From: Branchiostoma floridae
Taxonomy: Eukaryota > Chordata > Leptocardii > Amphioxiformes > Branchiostomatidae
Direction of reading: 5' to 3'
Assembly (NCBI RefSeq): GCF_000003815.2
Contig: NC_049995.1
Span: 17,869,777 to 17,933,776 of the forward strand
DNA length: 64,000 nucleotides
In this document: one piece after another, positions 54,109 through 64,000 of the stretch
Layout: each line of letters begins with the position of its first letter
Numbering within the stretch: the stretch's first letter is position 1
Notes under the pieces: model-generated
What the model saw: only the letters and a program-made list of their open reading frames with translations
The model's database searches: none
What the model was told of the DNA's origin: nothing
Translations under genes and position numbers: made by a program

Positions 54109-57100
54109 ATGCCGACAGACTCCAGACGGGTCCCCGGGCCGCAGGACAGCCGGTCCCCGCACTGGTACGGGAAACACGCGGTAAGGACGTAGCTTCACTC
54201 TCCTCTCTCTGTTGCCCCCCTCCCCCCTCACACGCAGTGCAGACGGAACTGTGAGAACAGTTGTGCTAGCCTGGATACCAGTCCCTCGCTCTATACTATA
54301 GCCCTTTCGCGCTAGTGTATAATCCTTATCCCAGGGAAGGCCACAAGCCCCAGTCTCTATTTGCACTCAGTACCATACCCCAACCTCAAAATATATCTTT
54401 CGTGTTGCATGATAGATACTTGAGATCAGGCTGGGGTTTGGTAACCAGGCTAAATGGCACCCGGTTTCTGATAACTATTGTACAGTGCACAGGTACAAAA
54501 CCGGTTTTTCTTATTGTACCGGTCCGGAAAAACCGGACCTGAAAACATTTGGTGGACCGGATGTTGGACCTTTTCGAAAATGAACAGACTATATGATCAG
54601 GAATTCACGCATTCGGGGCCTTACCGATCGAAGAAAGTAACAAGAGCGAAGCAGACTACAGTCATTTCTACAAAGTTTTGCAGTCAATCGTACAGAGGCA
54701 GTTATTAGTCTTGTAGGATTTTAGAACGCCAGTGGGAGTCAAATACTCCACAATGTCAAACATACTTTTTTGCAGCGAAATGGACCATTGTTTTGAGTAT
54801 CGTCCATTCATATGGTTTCACATACTGAATCAGGTCCAGGTTCAGGTCTGGACCTGAACCTGATCCTTTGGACCTGAACCGGACCTGGACCTGAATTTTC
54901 TGTTCCGGTACTCTCCCCTAATGTATACTGTTAATGTAAGGAGGCAGTGCAGAGCAGATTTAGACGTAAAAGGTTTTGTTTTTATTTCCAGACTCGGCAG
55001 GAAGGCGATACCAGACCTGACGGGAGAGGAGACCACGACCTCCGACCTGTGTGTGAGTAAAATTAACAAACAACAACAACAACAAAAATTGTACACATAT
55101 TCTATTCCAAGCCAAAAATGTTTTGGCCTGATTTTGAGTAACACCTCCACTGTCTTTGATGCCAATTTGCCCAAAGAAGGTTTCAAAAGTCTAGTGTCAG
55201 TTTCCCGCTTGCTTGATGAGTGATCCATGTTGACTTGTTTTTTTACACTTGTTTCAGACCTCCACGCGGGCGTTGTCAGCCAGGCCACGGGGTCGGCCTA
55301 CATCGAGATGGGTCAGACGAAGGTCATCGCAGCTGTGTGAGTACGACCTCTGACCTTTGCCCTTGCCAATAGACTGCTTCAGGGTTCAAACTGCTTATGG
55401 TGCATTGTGGGTAATATGTCAAAGTTGAAACACGTCTGGACATGTATCAAGCCTTGTATTTGCCTTCACCTTTGACCTTTGAACAGGTACGGCCCGCGGG
55501 AGATTGCTCGGCGCGAGGAGTTTACGATGAAGGGTCGGCTGTGCTGTGAGCTGAAGTTCGCCACGTTTGCCTGCAGACGGAGGAGACAGCACATCCAGGT
55601 GGGTACAGCAAGGGTAGCACACTTCCATGTAATGTACAGCAAAGGTACAGCACATCCAGGTGGGTACAGCTAAGGTGTAGCAAAGTACAGCACATTCAGG
55701 TTGTACAGCAAAGGAACAGCACAGGTACAGCACATCCAGGTGGGTACAGCTCATCTAGGGAAAGCACAGCACAGCACATGCGGGTGGGTACAGCAAAGGT
55801 ATAGCACATCTTGGTGTACAGCNNNNNNNNNNNNNNNNNNNNNNNNNNNNNNNNNNNNNNNNNNNNNNNNNNNNNNNNNNNNNNNNNNNNNNNNNNNNNN
55901 NNNNNNNNNNNNNNNNNNNNNNNNNNNNNNNNNNNNNNNNNNNNNNNNNNNNNNNNNNNNNNNNNNNNNNNNNNNNNNNNNNNNNNNNNNNNNNNNNNNN
56001 NNNNNNNNNNNNNNNNNNNNNNNNNNNNNNNNNNNNNNNNNNNNNNNNNNNNNNNNNNNNNNNNNNNNNNNNNNNNNNNNNNNNNNNNNNNNNNNNNNNN
56101 NNNNNNNNNNNNNNNNNNNNNNNNNNNNNNNNNNNNNNNNNNNNNNNNNNNNNNNNNNNNNNNNNNNNNNNNNNNNNNNNNNNNNNNNNNNNNNNNNNNN
56201 NNNNNNNNNNNNNNNNNNNNNNNNNNNNNNNNNNNNNNNNNNNNNNNNNNNNNNNNNNNNNNNNNNNNNNNNNNNNNNNNNNNNNNNNNNNNNNNNNNNN
56301 NNNNNNNNNNNNNNNNNNNNNNNNNNNNNNNNNNNNNNNNNNNNNNNNNNNNNNNNNNNNNNNNNNNNNNNNNNNNNNNNNNNNNNNNNNNNNNNNNNNN
56401 NNNNNNNNNNNNNNNNNNNNNNNNNNNNNNNNNNNNNNNNNNNNNNNNNNNNNNNNNNNNNNNNNNNNNNNNNNNNNNNNNNNNNNNNNNNNNNNNNNNN
56501 NNNNNNNNNNNNNNNNNNNNNNNNNNNNNNNNNNCTGGATTTTCGGAGATTTTTTTGCAGTCTGTAGATATTCATCAGAAATGCATAAATGGGGTGACAT
56601 GAATTCATGGTTACCGTAGAAATAGCAAAGTATAACCTCATTTGAACATTTGAAGACTTACGGTATCCTGGGAAGACATCTTCTCCTTGTTTGTGTTTCA
56701 GGATAACCAGGAGAAGGACGGGGCGTTGATTGTCCTACAGGCCCTGGAGCCTGCGGTCTGCTTGGTGAGTGGAACATTTTTATCATGATCAAGATTGACA
56801 TCTAAACTGCCAATCCTCCTACGCAGGGACATCAACGACGAGACCGCCTGCTCTCTCAACCGTCATCCTTAGTTCCTGGACGCCTAGCTTATAAATACAG
56901 TCAAACCTGTCTATAGCGGCCACTCAAGGGTTTGGAGAAATATTTACTTGTACTGATAGAAATAAGAAGTAAGATAGTGCGCTGAAGTTGTGTCGTTGTG
57001 TTTTTTGTTTTTTTGTTTTGTTTGCTTTTAGACAGATGAGGACAATGTGGCACTGCAATCAAGTTAGTAACTTATTTTAACAGTGACACAGTACAGACAG

Positions 57101-59944
57101 AAGGTAAAGGTAGTTCTTTCTTTTACCTCCCCTCTCAGGTACCCATTTTTACACCTAGATGAAGCAAGGAAGGTCGTGTAAAGGGCCTTTCCCAAGGGAA
57201 CAATGTTGGGGCACGGCAAATATCAAACTCTGGACCTCTAGATTCCCAACCCAAATGCTCTACCAGTTATGCCACACAAGACACCACAATTATAACAGTG
57301 GTTTGTAAGTTTGTTTGTTTGTTTGTTGTTTTACAGGACAGGTTCCCAAAGTCTCAGGTCGATGTTTACATCACAGTATTACAAGACGACGGCAGCGGTG
57401 GGTAAACAATAGTAAACGATCTTGTACTTTTCTTATTCTTCTACTAACACATAAGTCATGACACATGAGTCACGTAAGCTTCAAAAAGTTCAAGGCCACC
57501 CTGACAAAGGGTAGAGGAATTTTCTGACCTCTGACAGGGCTTGAAATACCACCTGCATATGCAGGTTAGTGCAGGTAAAATTGGAGCTGTGCAGGTATCT
57601 CTGGTGTCTACCTGCACCTAACCTGCACTGGTCCATGTACATTAGCTACATTAAAAGAAAAAATAGCAATGGTTTCTGAACTATTTTAGTATGATCCATA
57701 TTTCCTAAATTCAGAGTAGTGCAGGTAAAGTTTGTCTGGTGCATGTTCAATGTTATCTGCACCAGTTCAGGTATATGCAGAAAAAAAGTATTTCAAGCCC
57801 TGTCTGACCTCACAGATTGACAAAATCTGGTAGCATACATCGAATTTGTTGTTCATATTTTGAAACGCCGAGCTGCCGATAAAGCAAAGCCTATAAAAAG
57901 TTTCCTGACCAGTATACTGTAATTCCTGATTTTTTCAATGTACTGTTATGTTCACGGTTTTCACGGTGACGACTGTAACGTGAACTTATCATTACTGATA
58001 ACAAATAATTCACAGACTTTTTTATGTGCACTTGCCTCGACAGTGAACATTTAGTTCCGAGAACAAGTTAAATTTTCTCAGACCGTTGAAAGTTTGGTAC
58101 CGTGAAGACAAAGTGAATTACAGTATGTAATACTATGCATTAGTGTTTTCCCTGTGACATGTTTTGTTGCTGTACTTATTGATGCAACAGTTTCTTTCCC
58201 TGTGATGTGTTGTTGTTGTTGTTTATTGGTGTTGTTTTTGTTTTTGTTTACAGCCCTGGCAGCTGCGATCACCTGTGCCGCCGCGGGATTGGCCGATGCG
58301 GGAGTCATGATGTATGACATCGTGGCGGGGTGTTCCGTGGTAACCATGGTTTCCTCGACTTTTAAACAGTTATAATCATCCAATATACACTTTCAGTCGT
58401 AATTGTGAATTCAGCATTTGATGAAACCAAACTTTGACCCCTGACCTACATCTATGGTATAACCAAATCTTGACCCCTTACCTAAAGTGGAACCCCAAAA
58501 CCTTGAGTGCTGACCTTTAGAGGAATCCTTAACTTGCCCCTGACCTTTTGAACCCTAACCTTGAAGCCTGGCCTATGGTGGTGAAACCTAAGATAGACCA
58601 TGACCTCTGACCTATAGTGAAACCCTAGCCTCAAACTCTGACCTTAGTGGAACCCCACCCTTTACCCTGCCCTATTGTTGAACCCTGACCTTGACCCCTG
58701 ACATACAGCTTGACCCTAACCTTGACCCCTGACCTGTTCCAGAGACAGTGTGGGGAGAGACAGTTGTTGGACCCCAGTGTGGGTGAGGAGTTAAGTCAGG
58801 AGGTGAGTGGTTGACATAAAAGCCTATCCACTCAGTTTGGTGTGTAGATGGTTCTGTTAATTTTGAAAATGAAGTGGATGCTTAGCAGCCTGGGTTTACA
58901 CAATTTCTTGCTGGCTGGGGTTATGGCTCAATCTATGGCAACTATCGGACCAGCTGTTCGGAGTGCAATAACTTTTAAAATGTCACTAAGTATGAGCGAA
59001 TTAAGGAATGGGTTTAAGTGCTCGTTCGAACAGGCATTCCAACACCCGAAACACCCTCCTTCCACTTGTGGGAGGGCCCATTGTTATCAAATGAGCGCTC
59101 TAGAACCTATTTTTTAATTCGCTCATTAACTGACGTTGCCACCAAACAGTTTGATAGTGCATGTCGACATCTCCAGACAGAAGCAAACATAAGAGCAAAC
59201 TACTATCCGGATGGTACCCAGGCTAGTACTGTGTATAAGGTGTTTCATTTTCAGGGGGAGAGTGCAGAGGACCATGGGATGGTGACGGTCGGACTGCTGC
59301 CATCGCTGAACCAGGTGTCGGCACTAACGTTAGACGGACATCTGCAGCAACAAACAGCTGTACAGGTCAGCACACAGTATTTGTTTGTTTCTTTCTTTGT
59401 TTATTTGTTAATCAAGTGTTATGACTCTACTTCTGCTCTGCATCTATGTCAAAAGGTTCGGGCAGACCCCCACCCATACTGTTTTGAGAACTTTCCAGTC
59501 CCACAGACACACACAGAAGGACATGCACACACACCAATACACACACAGACACACACACAGACAAACACAGACACACACAGACAGACACACACAGACACAC
59601 ACACACACACAGACCAACACACACACACACACATATACACACACAGACATGCTAAAAACAACACCTTGCTATTACAAAAGGTAAGTAAAGTTGAACTATA
59701 AAGCACCAATCTGACAACTCCGAACTTAGGGAGATTCATTTGAAGTGACCACAATATCTTAGACAAATTCCTTCTAAGACCATGCTTCTTGTGTCCCCAG
59801 GCCGTGAAGACGTGCATCGGTGGATGCCAAGGAATCTACCCCATCCTTAAAGACTGCTTAGTCACGTCTACAAGAAAGAAGATCCCCGCCTTGGATCCGA
59901 AGTCGAGCCATGCGAGCACAGAGGGACAAAACGGGCAGACATGA
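54109..59944 (+). CDS. EXOSC6: Exosome component MTR3 (EXOSC6), 10 exons
   Basis: Exons: 54109-54180, 54992-55052, 55258-55336, 55487-55598, 56702-56764, 57337-57397, 58254-58339, 58743-58802, 59255-59365, 59801-59944 (TGA). Phases agree; 282 residues, close to the human length as I recall it. It begins MPTDSRRVPGPQDSR and carries the RNase PH fold: VVSQATGSAYIEMGQTKVIA, AVYGPREIARREE, LKFATFACRRRR, ITVLQDDGSALAAAITCAAA, LADAGVMMYDIVAGCS and VTVGLLPSLNQVSALTLDG. MTR3 is one of six RNase PH-like subunits forming the core ring of the eukaryotic RNA exosome, which degrades and trims RNA in nucleus and cytoplasm; the animal ring is catalytically inactive and serves as scaffold and channel. Vertebrate EXOSC6 is, to my memory, intronless, so ten exons here would suggest an ancestral gene structure. 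The intron after exon 4 contains a 712-base N gap. Confidence 0.95.
54267..54452. mobile_element. MITE (TAGCCTGGATACCA ends), short copy
   Basis: TAGCCTGGATACCAG at left, TTTGGTAACCAGGCTA at right, with internal CCATACCCCAACCTC. Just inside EXOSC6 intron 1. Confidence 0.7.
54450..54920. mobile_element. Inverted-repeat element rich in GGTCCAGG words
   Basis: Contains CCGGTTTTTCTTATTGTACC and CCGGTCCGGAAAAACCGG, then CAGGTCCAGGTTCAGGTC and TGAACCTGATCC inverted. Same word set as 22330-22760 in opposite order. Confidence 0.55.
55575..55822 (+). repeat. EXOSC6: Junction array at EXOSC6 donor 55598, at least 3 copies, open into a gap
   Basis: AGACAGCACATCCAG|GTGGGTACAGC recurs with donors after 55598, 55659 and 55739, with shorter degenerate copies between. 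The array runs into the 712-N gap, so its true length is unknown. Confidence 0.9.
55823..56534. other. Assembly gap (712 N)
   Basis: In EXOSC6 intron 4, entered directly from a tandem array; probably unresolved further copies. Confidence 0.99.
56813..56950. mobile_element. Two MITE fragments joined
   Basis: CCTCCTACGCAGGGACATC through AGTTCCTGGACGCCTAGCTT (the 15781 family) passes at 56897 into TACAGTCAAACCTGTC (the 23285 family). Both lack right ends. Confidence 0.7.
57115..57290 (-). mobile_element. tRNA-derived SINE, second copy
   Basis: Reverse complement reads GTGTGGCATAACTGGTAGAG (A-box-like), AGAGGTCCAGAGTTTGATAT (degenerate B box), then ACCTTCCTTGCTTCATCTAG and GTGTAAAAATGGGTACCTGA. 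Same family as 8195-8435, inserted in EXOSC6 intron 5. Confidence 0.7.
57535..57802. mobile_element. hAT-like MITE, ACCTGCAC subfamily
   Basis: Ends CAGGGCTTGAAATAC and GTATTTCAAGCCCTG with inverted ACCTGCAC/GTGCAGGT words inside. TCTGA occurs on both sides. In EXOSC6 intron 6. Confidence 0.85.
57915..58125. mobile_element. MITE (TACTGTAATTC ends)
   Basis: TACTGTAATTCCTGAT at left and GTGAATTACAGTA at right, with TTCACGGT and ACCGTGAA inside. EXOSC6 intron 6. Confidence 0.65.
58425..58742 (+). repeat. EXOSC6: ~28-bp degenerate minisatellite before EXOSC6 exon 8
   Basis: Repeats of CTGACCTATAGTGGAACCC and CCTTGACCCCTGACC lead up to the acceptor CCTGACCTGTTCCAG. The unit approximates the intron end but no exon sequence is copied. 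Confidence 0.75.
59505..59652. repeat. CA/CAGA microsatellite
   Basis: About 150 bases of ACACACAGACAC variants in the last EXOSC6 intron. Confidence 0.95.
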
Positions 59945-60037
59945 GAGTACATATAAGCCACTTCACCGTATGAACTGCTCATGCACAAGGTCAAAGGTCA
60001 TATTAGAAGATGAACGGACGGACATGAGACTGAAGAG

Positions 60038-60190
60038 ACCAGCAGGCTTTTAGCCAGGCATGCGTCATGGCGTCATCTGGACGCGCTTTTCTTAAAATAA
60101 CAAGAAATTGTACGCACTAGATGCTCTTACACTGGGGAGCAGATCCTCTGACAAGCATGAAATTCTGATTGACCAGGGATGCCACCAGGT
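60038..60190 (+). repeat. Interspersed repeat, copy 3
   Basis: Very similar to 9865-10010, lying within about 250 bp downstream of the EXOSC6 stop codon. Confidence 0.7.
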
Positions 60191-60246
60191 CATTTGTGGT
60201 CACAGTCTTCTACTATGACCTCTTTCACAGTCCACTTTCAATGCCC

Positions 60247-60265
60247 CCCCCCCCCCCCCCCCCCG
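60247..60265. repeat. Poly-C run
   Basis: About 19 consecutive C, shortly broken by G, in the EXOSC6 3' region. Length is likely unreliable. Confidence 0.85.
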
Positions 60266-60702
60266 CCCCCCAAGAAAAAACCCAGCCCCATTCGAAGATT
60301 GCAACCGAGTCTAAGAAAACCTCAACTTTAGCTGTTTCTCACACTGTTGTAAGAAAATGTTGCTGCCATCCTGTGAAACTGGTATGGTACAGTAGAGCGG
60401 CAAGTAAAACAGATAAACACTTAACAAAACAGATACGGAAGTAATAAATGAATTGTCCATTTTGCTTGGGAGTAGTTTTGGTATAAACTATTTTTTCACA
60501 TATGTAAGCTAAGACTTTTGAATATTCCATTATTTTATACAATGTATGGACATAGTTAAATAATCGACATGACTCTTTGTAAGGTCTACTCTATCTGCAC
60601 ACAACGATACTTTAGTGCCAGTACTAGTAATTATTTTAACTATTTCCGTAAAACTAAGCTAGAAATGTATTTCGAGTCTTGAGCAAGGTCTCAATAGTCT
60701 GA

Positions 60703-60708
60703 AATAAA
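60703..60708 (+). terminator. EXOSC6: EXOSC6 polyadenylation signal candidate
   Basis: AATAAA followed by a second AATAAA at about 60720, roughly 760 bases past the stop codon. The 3' UTR would include the interspersed repeat at 60038-60190 and the poly-C run at 60247-60265. Confidence 0.4.
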
Positions 60709-61544
60709 AAAGATAAGAAATAAAGAATTTATAGTTTGTGTGCCATGTTCTATGTGTTCTGTTATTTGTTCAGTATTAAACTGCCGGATCAGGTAGATTT
60801 CATAATAAGGGTAAAATTTTTTTAGTACTCACAGTTTTGTGTTGCCCTTGAACTCATTGTAATATCCAACCAAAGAAAAATTGGACTCACCCAAATTTTC
60901 GACTGAACAGCACCAGTCTTTGTCAAGGAATGAACAACCCAACTAGCTACAACGTGCTACATAATTGATTCGACTGAGAATGCTTTACAATTTGCTGACA
61001 ACGCTTAAATCATATATACTTAGTATATATTACTAGTGGGCTTATTTAGGAGAAGGCATTACAGACCCTAAAAGTGGGGCATCTCTTGAGGACAAGGTAG
61101 AAGGAAGGTACTTAACTTTTAAAACTTTCTTTAAGTTAGAAAAAAGGATTCGTTATTTGTGTAATTATATGTTTTGTTTTGCTTTTGTTACATTTCAACG
61201 AAAGAGGTTTAATATCCTCGTATTGAAAAATGTCCTGTGAACTCTACAACTGAAGTGCCACCTGTCCGTGTTGGGTAGAACTGCAGTGGTGACGTACTTG
61301 CTGCCATGGCGACGATAGCAAAACAAAGCATCCAACCGCATCAAAACGCCAAGACCGCCTTCATATACATGCATTTTGGTTTTAGTTTATCCGATCATTG
61401 TAGTACTTATTAATCCACTAATACATGTACTAGTTAATTACCAAATTTTTAATTAATGATTTTAGGTCGTTTTTTTTTTCCTTGTTGTGTTGTGTTTCAC
61501 GAAAGCTGGTTGTTAAGCGTTTGGCGCGTCTTGTCCAAACGGTC

Positions 61545-61556
61545 CAAGATGGCGGC
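61545..61556 (+). promoter_or_regulatory. C22orf23: YY1-type motif over the EVG1 start codon
   Basis: CAAGATGGCGGC, identical to the 12-mer at the SRRD start (13526-13537). In animals YY1 sites of this form mark TATA-less promoters just downstream of the transcription start and often include the start codon. Function here is inferred from the motif. Confidence 0.5.
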
Positions 61557-63524
61557 CCGACAGCCCGTCGCGCGAGGAGGGATGTGGAACACTCAGCAGG
61601 CCCAGTACAGTAAGGAGACTCAGGAGCTCCTTAAAGGTGCGGGACCGAGATAAGAACACAGGGAAGGGTCTGGGGTTAAAACTGATGGTGTCTTGTGGCG
61701 ATTTAAGGCGGTATCTGTGTGTGTGTGTGTGTGTGTGGTATACCAAGCGTCCGTCACAAAAATAATTTGTTGTTTTTGTTGCTCTGTTTAGCACCAACTC
61801 TCATAAATTCCACCGGATATGCCATAATACCACCACATGGGGAAAATACATGAATTTAAAGTCATTGAAAGAGATGTACCGATGCAGTATAAGTAACGTT
61901 AATCTATCTACATGTTTTATTTAAAGAAGTCTACCTACTCTACTCTTGAAATGAAGTTGTGCCAAATTATGACATATCTTTGTTTTGAATCCCCAGTCAT
62001 GATGCAGGAGTCGAAGCTGACGAATTTCCAGCAGAGAAAACTCAAGCAGACGATGAAAGGTGCGTTTACCTGTGGTTGTGCTGGTTCAGTTTTATTTCCA
62101 GACAAATTAGACAACAAGGATCTTACTGTATTAGTACAGACTTAACAGTGAGTAATGGTACATGTAGTAGTCAGGGTTCTCCCCAGAATTTGTAGTATAG
62201 TGGAGGGGCTGGCAAAAATAACCCGCACCAACGCGTTGCGCTTTCATGGAAATGGGTTCATTTTGCAATGACAGAGGGTGTCAAATACTACAAGTATAAT
62301 ATATTGTTGTGATTCCTTTGTTGTGAAGTGGCAAAACGACTATTGTTTTGATCATTGCTCATTCACAAGTTTTTGCAGACAATGCTGACTGAAAAAGTGA
62401 TGCCACTTGGCACAAAAATCTGTGAATTGTCATTAATTTTAGCAAAGGTAACAAAGAAAATAGGGAAGAAACACACTAAATTTGAAAAATAGTATAGTAG
62501 TGGAGCTGGCTGAGATTATATTGGAGGGCCTCCCTTATTCCACCCTCTAGGGAGAACCCTGGTAGTAAAAACAGTAGTTGAATGTTGTATAGTTAGTAGT
62601 TATAATTACTGTAGTAGATATACTACTAGTAGTATAGAGTCAGAACTATCAATGGTTTAGAAGAGATAGAATAAAGAAAGCTAGATGGTCATCAATTTTA
62701 CCTGAGTTGAGTGAAGAAAATATGGGTCTAAAGTACATTTGCCAAACTCACAACATCCAAGGGCCTGCTGGTCTAGAGATTGGAACCAAGAATTTTGTTT
62801 AAACTAAAGCATGCAAAAAACTCATCTGTTTCTGTTCCAGATGGCGGCACCCTCCCCCTCAACTGTCCACCAACCAGCAGCCAGCGTCCCCAGCGCCCCG
62901 TCGCGCCCGTGACCCCCAGCAAAAAGGTCAACCCACGGACATACCTGGGAGGTCGGAGGTCAAAGGAAGCTTGCGAGAGCTCACCGGCCGCACAGCCAGA
63001 GGATTATAGACCCAGACCAAAGAGTCAGTACTTGTTTATTTGTTTGTGTGTTTCTTTATATTAGTGATCACTCAAGGTATAGTAGAAGCCAGTTAATTGC
63101 ACAATGGATTGCCGTACACTTCTGTTAGTTCTTTAGCGGCATTCCAAAATCCAAAACCAGAGCGGTCCAGCTGGATAACTTCGCATTGTTGCACCATCTG
63201 GATAACTGCACAAAATACACTGGCAAATCGGGTGTGCAATTAAGCAGCTTCTACTGTACACACAAAAAAAAGGTTAGGGCAGCATGATGGCATATGGAGA
63301 TAACATGTTTGTTTGTTTGTTTCTTTGTATTTACAGAGGCGGTGTGTACAGATAAAGAGAAGGCGCGGTTAGGCAGCTTGATGGCATATGGAGATAACAT
63401 GTTTATTTATTTGTTTGTATTTACAGAGGCGGTGTGTACGGATAAAGAGAAGGCACGGTTAGGCAGCCTGGTGGCGTATAGTAATGTTTGTTTGTTTGTA
63501 TTTACAGAGGCGGTGTGTACGGAT
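61549..63524 (+). CDS. C22orf23: UPF0193 / EVG1 (C22orf23) orthologue, 5' part
   Basis: Exons: 61549-61636, 61997-62059, 62841-63023 and a fourth starting at one of three repeated acceptors (63337, 63427, 63508), cut by the N gap at 63525. Phases agree. The protein begins MAARQPVARGGMWNTQQAQY, then YSKETQELLKVMMQESKLTN and FQQRKLKQTMK, then GGTLPLNCPPTSSQRP, then RPRPKKAVCTDKEKARL. I recognise this as the UPF0193 (EVG1) family; human C22orf23 has the same order of blocks. Function is unknown. The start codon lies in a YY1-type motif (CAAGATGGCGGC). The C-terminal exons are not visible after the gap, so the gene probably continues past the window end. Confidence 0.85.
62172..62561. mobile_element. 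MITE (CAGGGTTCTCCCCAG ends), full copy
   Basis: CAGGGTTCTCCCCAGAATT at left, CTCTAGGGAGAACCCTG at right; interior TAGTATAGTGGAGGGGCTGG and a long block shared in opposite orientation with 25700-26000. In EVG1 intron 2. Confidence 0.85.
63079..63259. mobile_element. MITE (AGTAGAAGCC... ends)
   Basis: AGTAGAAGCCAGTTAATTGC at left and GCAATTAAGCAGCTTCTACT at right. Same core as the foldback at 14139-14591. In EVG1 intron 3. Confidence 0.82.
63280..63524 (+). repeat. C22orf23: Junction array at the EVG1 exon 4 acceptor, at least 3 copies, open into a gap
   Basis: TTTGTATTTACAG|AGGCGGTGTGTAC occurs with exon starts at 63337, 63427 and 63508. Copies 1 and 2 run on through GATAAAGAGAAGGC and GCAGC before returning to (GTTT)n. 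The third enters the N gap. Confidence 0.93.
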
Positions 63525-63624
63525 NNNNNNNNNNNNNNNNNNNNNNNNNNNNNNNNNNNNNNNNNNNNNNNNNNNNNNNNNNNNNNNNNNNNNNNNNNNN
63601 NNNNNNNNNNNNNNNNNNNNNNNN
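63525..63624. other. Assembly gap (100 N)
   Basis: Interrupts the array and the fourth EVG1 exon. Sequence after it has no matching exon. Confidence 0.99.
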
Positions 63625-63784
63625 CTTAAAAAGAGAAGTTTTTCTCACACCTTACCTCACCGGTCCCTTAGCCTCACTGGTCGTATAGGGGCAGCAATAT
63701 AATCAGCAGAAGTTTTCCATCATACTGTAACTTGTATATAAGTTACGTGACTGTGCCCATCTCTGTTTTGTAGCCCTTGTGCAC

Positions 63785-63930
63785 TAAAGCCCCCTTTACA
63801 AATCAAGAATTTAGCTCGGCCGAGTTGTCAGCGAGCTCTAAATTATGAGGAGGTATGACCCTGATGCCGACGAAGAAACTCTGCCATTTGTTCGTCGGCA
63901 TCAGGTTCATACCTCCTCGTAATTTAGGGC
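63785..63930. mobile_element. MITE relative of 41824-42456
   Basis: AAAGCCCCCTTTACAAATCA and AGAATTTAGCTCGGCCGAGT match the 41824 family, followed by the same TATGACCCTGATGCCGACGA / TCGTCGGCATCAGGTTCATA hairpin. The right end is lost or replaced after 63927. Confidence 0.8.
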
Positions 63931-64000
63931 TAGTTCACTGGTTATGGTGTGTGTTCAACTACCATTCTCTTTCACAAATGCTGAGAGCAGAGAAAGCAGC

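Noticed and set aside
59421-59684. His/Thr-rich open frame and its Cys/Val-rich antisense
   Set aside because: CA microsatellite translation in an EXOSC6 intron.

Overview
This is an animal nuclear genome window with intron-rich genes, GT-AG introns, no operons and many short non-autonomous DNA transposons. Everything fits amphioxus (Branchiostoma). The five genes encode proteins close in length to what I recall for their vertebrate orthologues, there is one OXR1/NCOA7 gene rather than the vertebrate pair, and introns are full of CAAA/TTTG tetranucleotide runs and minisatellites. The species is inferred from gene content and repeat style, not from a database match.

Layout. 1-4300: no gene seen; a long CA microsatellite, a cluster of RFX X-box-like palindromes and diverged repeats. 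4312-13270 (minus): a moonraker/KIAA0753 (OFIP) orthologue, a centriolar satellite and cilium protein; 12 coding exons join without frame error into about 950 codons. 13530-17646 (plus): SRRD (SRR1-like), 7 exons, 334 codons, sharing a short divergent promoter with moonraker. 19731-47645 (plus): one OXR1/NCOA7-type gene with LysM, GRAM and TLDc domains, 17 exons, 923 codons, with a 9.3 kb first intron full of MITEs. 47646-54108: intergenic, several MITEs. 54109-59944 (plus): EXOSC6/MTR3, 10 exons, 282 codons. 61549 onward (plus): the 5' part of a UPF0193/EVG1 (C22orf23) orthologue, whose last visible exon runs into an assembly gap. Six runs of N are present.

The genes are not a pathway: cilium/centriole, SRR1 family, oxidation resistance, RNA exosome and an uncharacterised family. 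What unites the window is structural. At least 18 intron ends, in all five genes, carry a tandem array whose repeat unit is a copy of that very exon-intron junction (10 donors, 8 acceptors), giving from 2 to about 25 lined-up splice sites. The duplicated exon pieces always lie on the intron side, so the reading frame stays intact when the site nearest the exon body is used. I consider this the most interesting signal. Similar boundary minisatellites have, as far as I recall, been reported for an amphioxus alcohol dehydrogenase locus, so the phenomenon may be partly known; its density and its occurrence at both donors and acceptors deserve attention.
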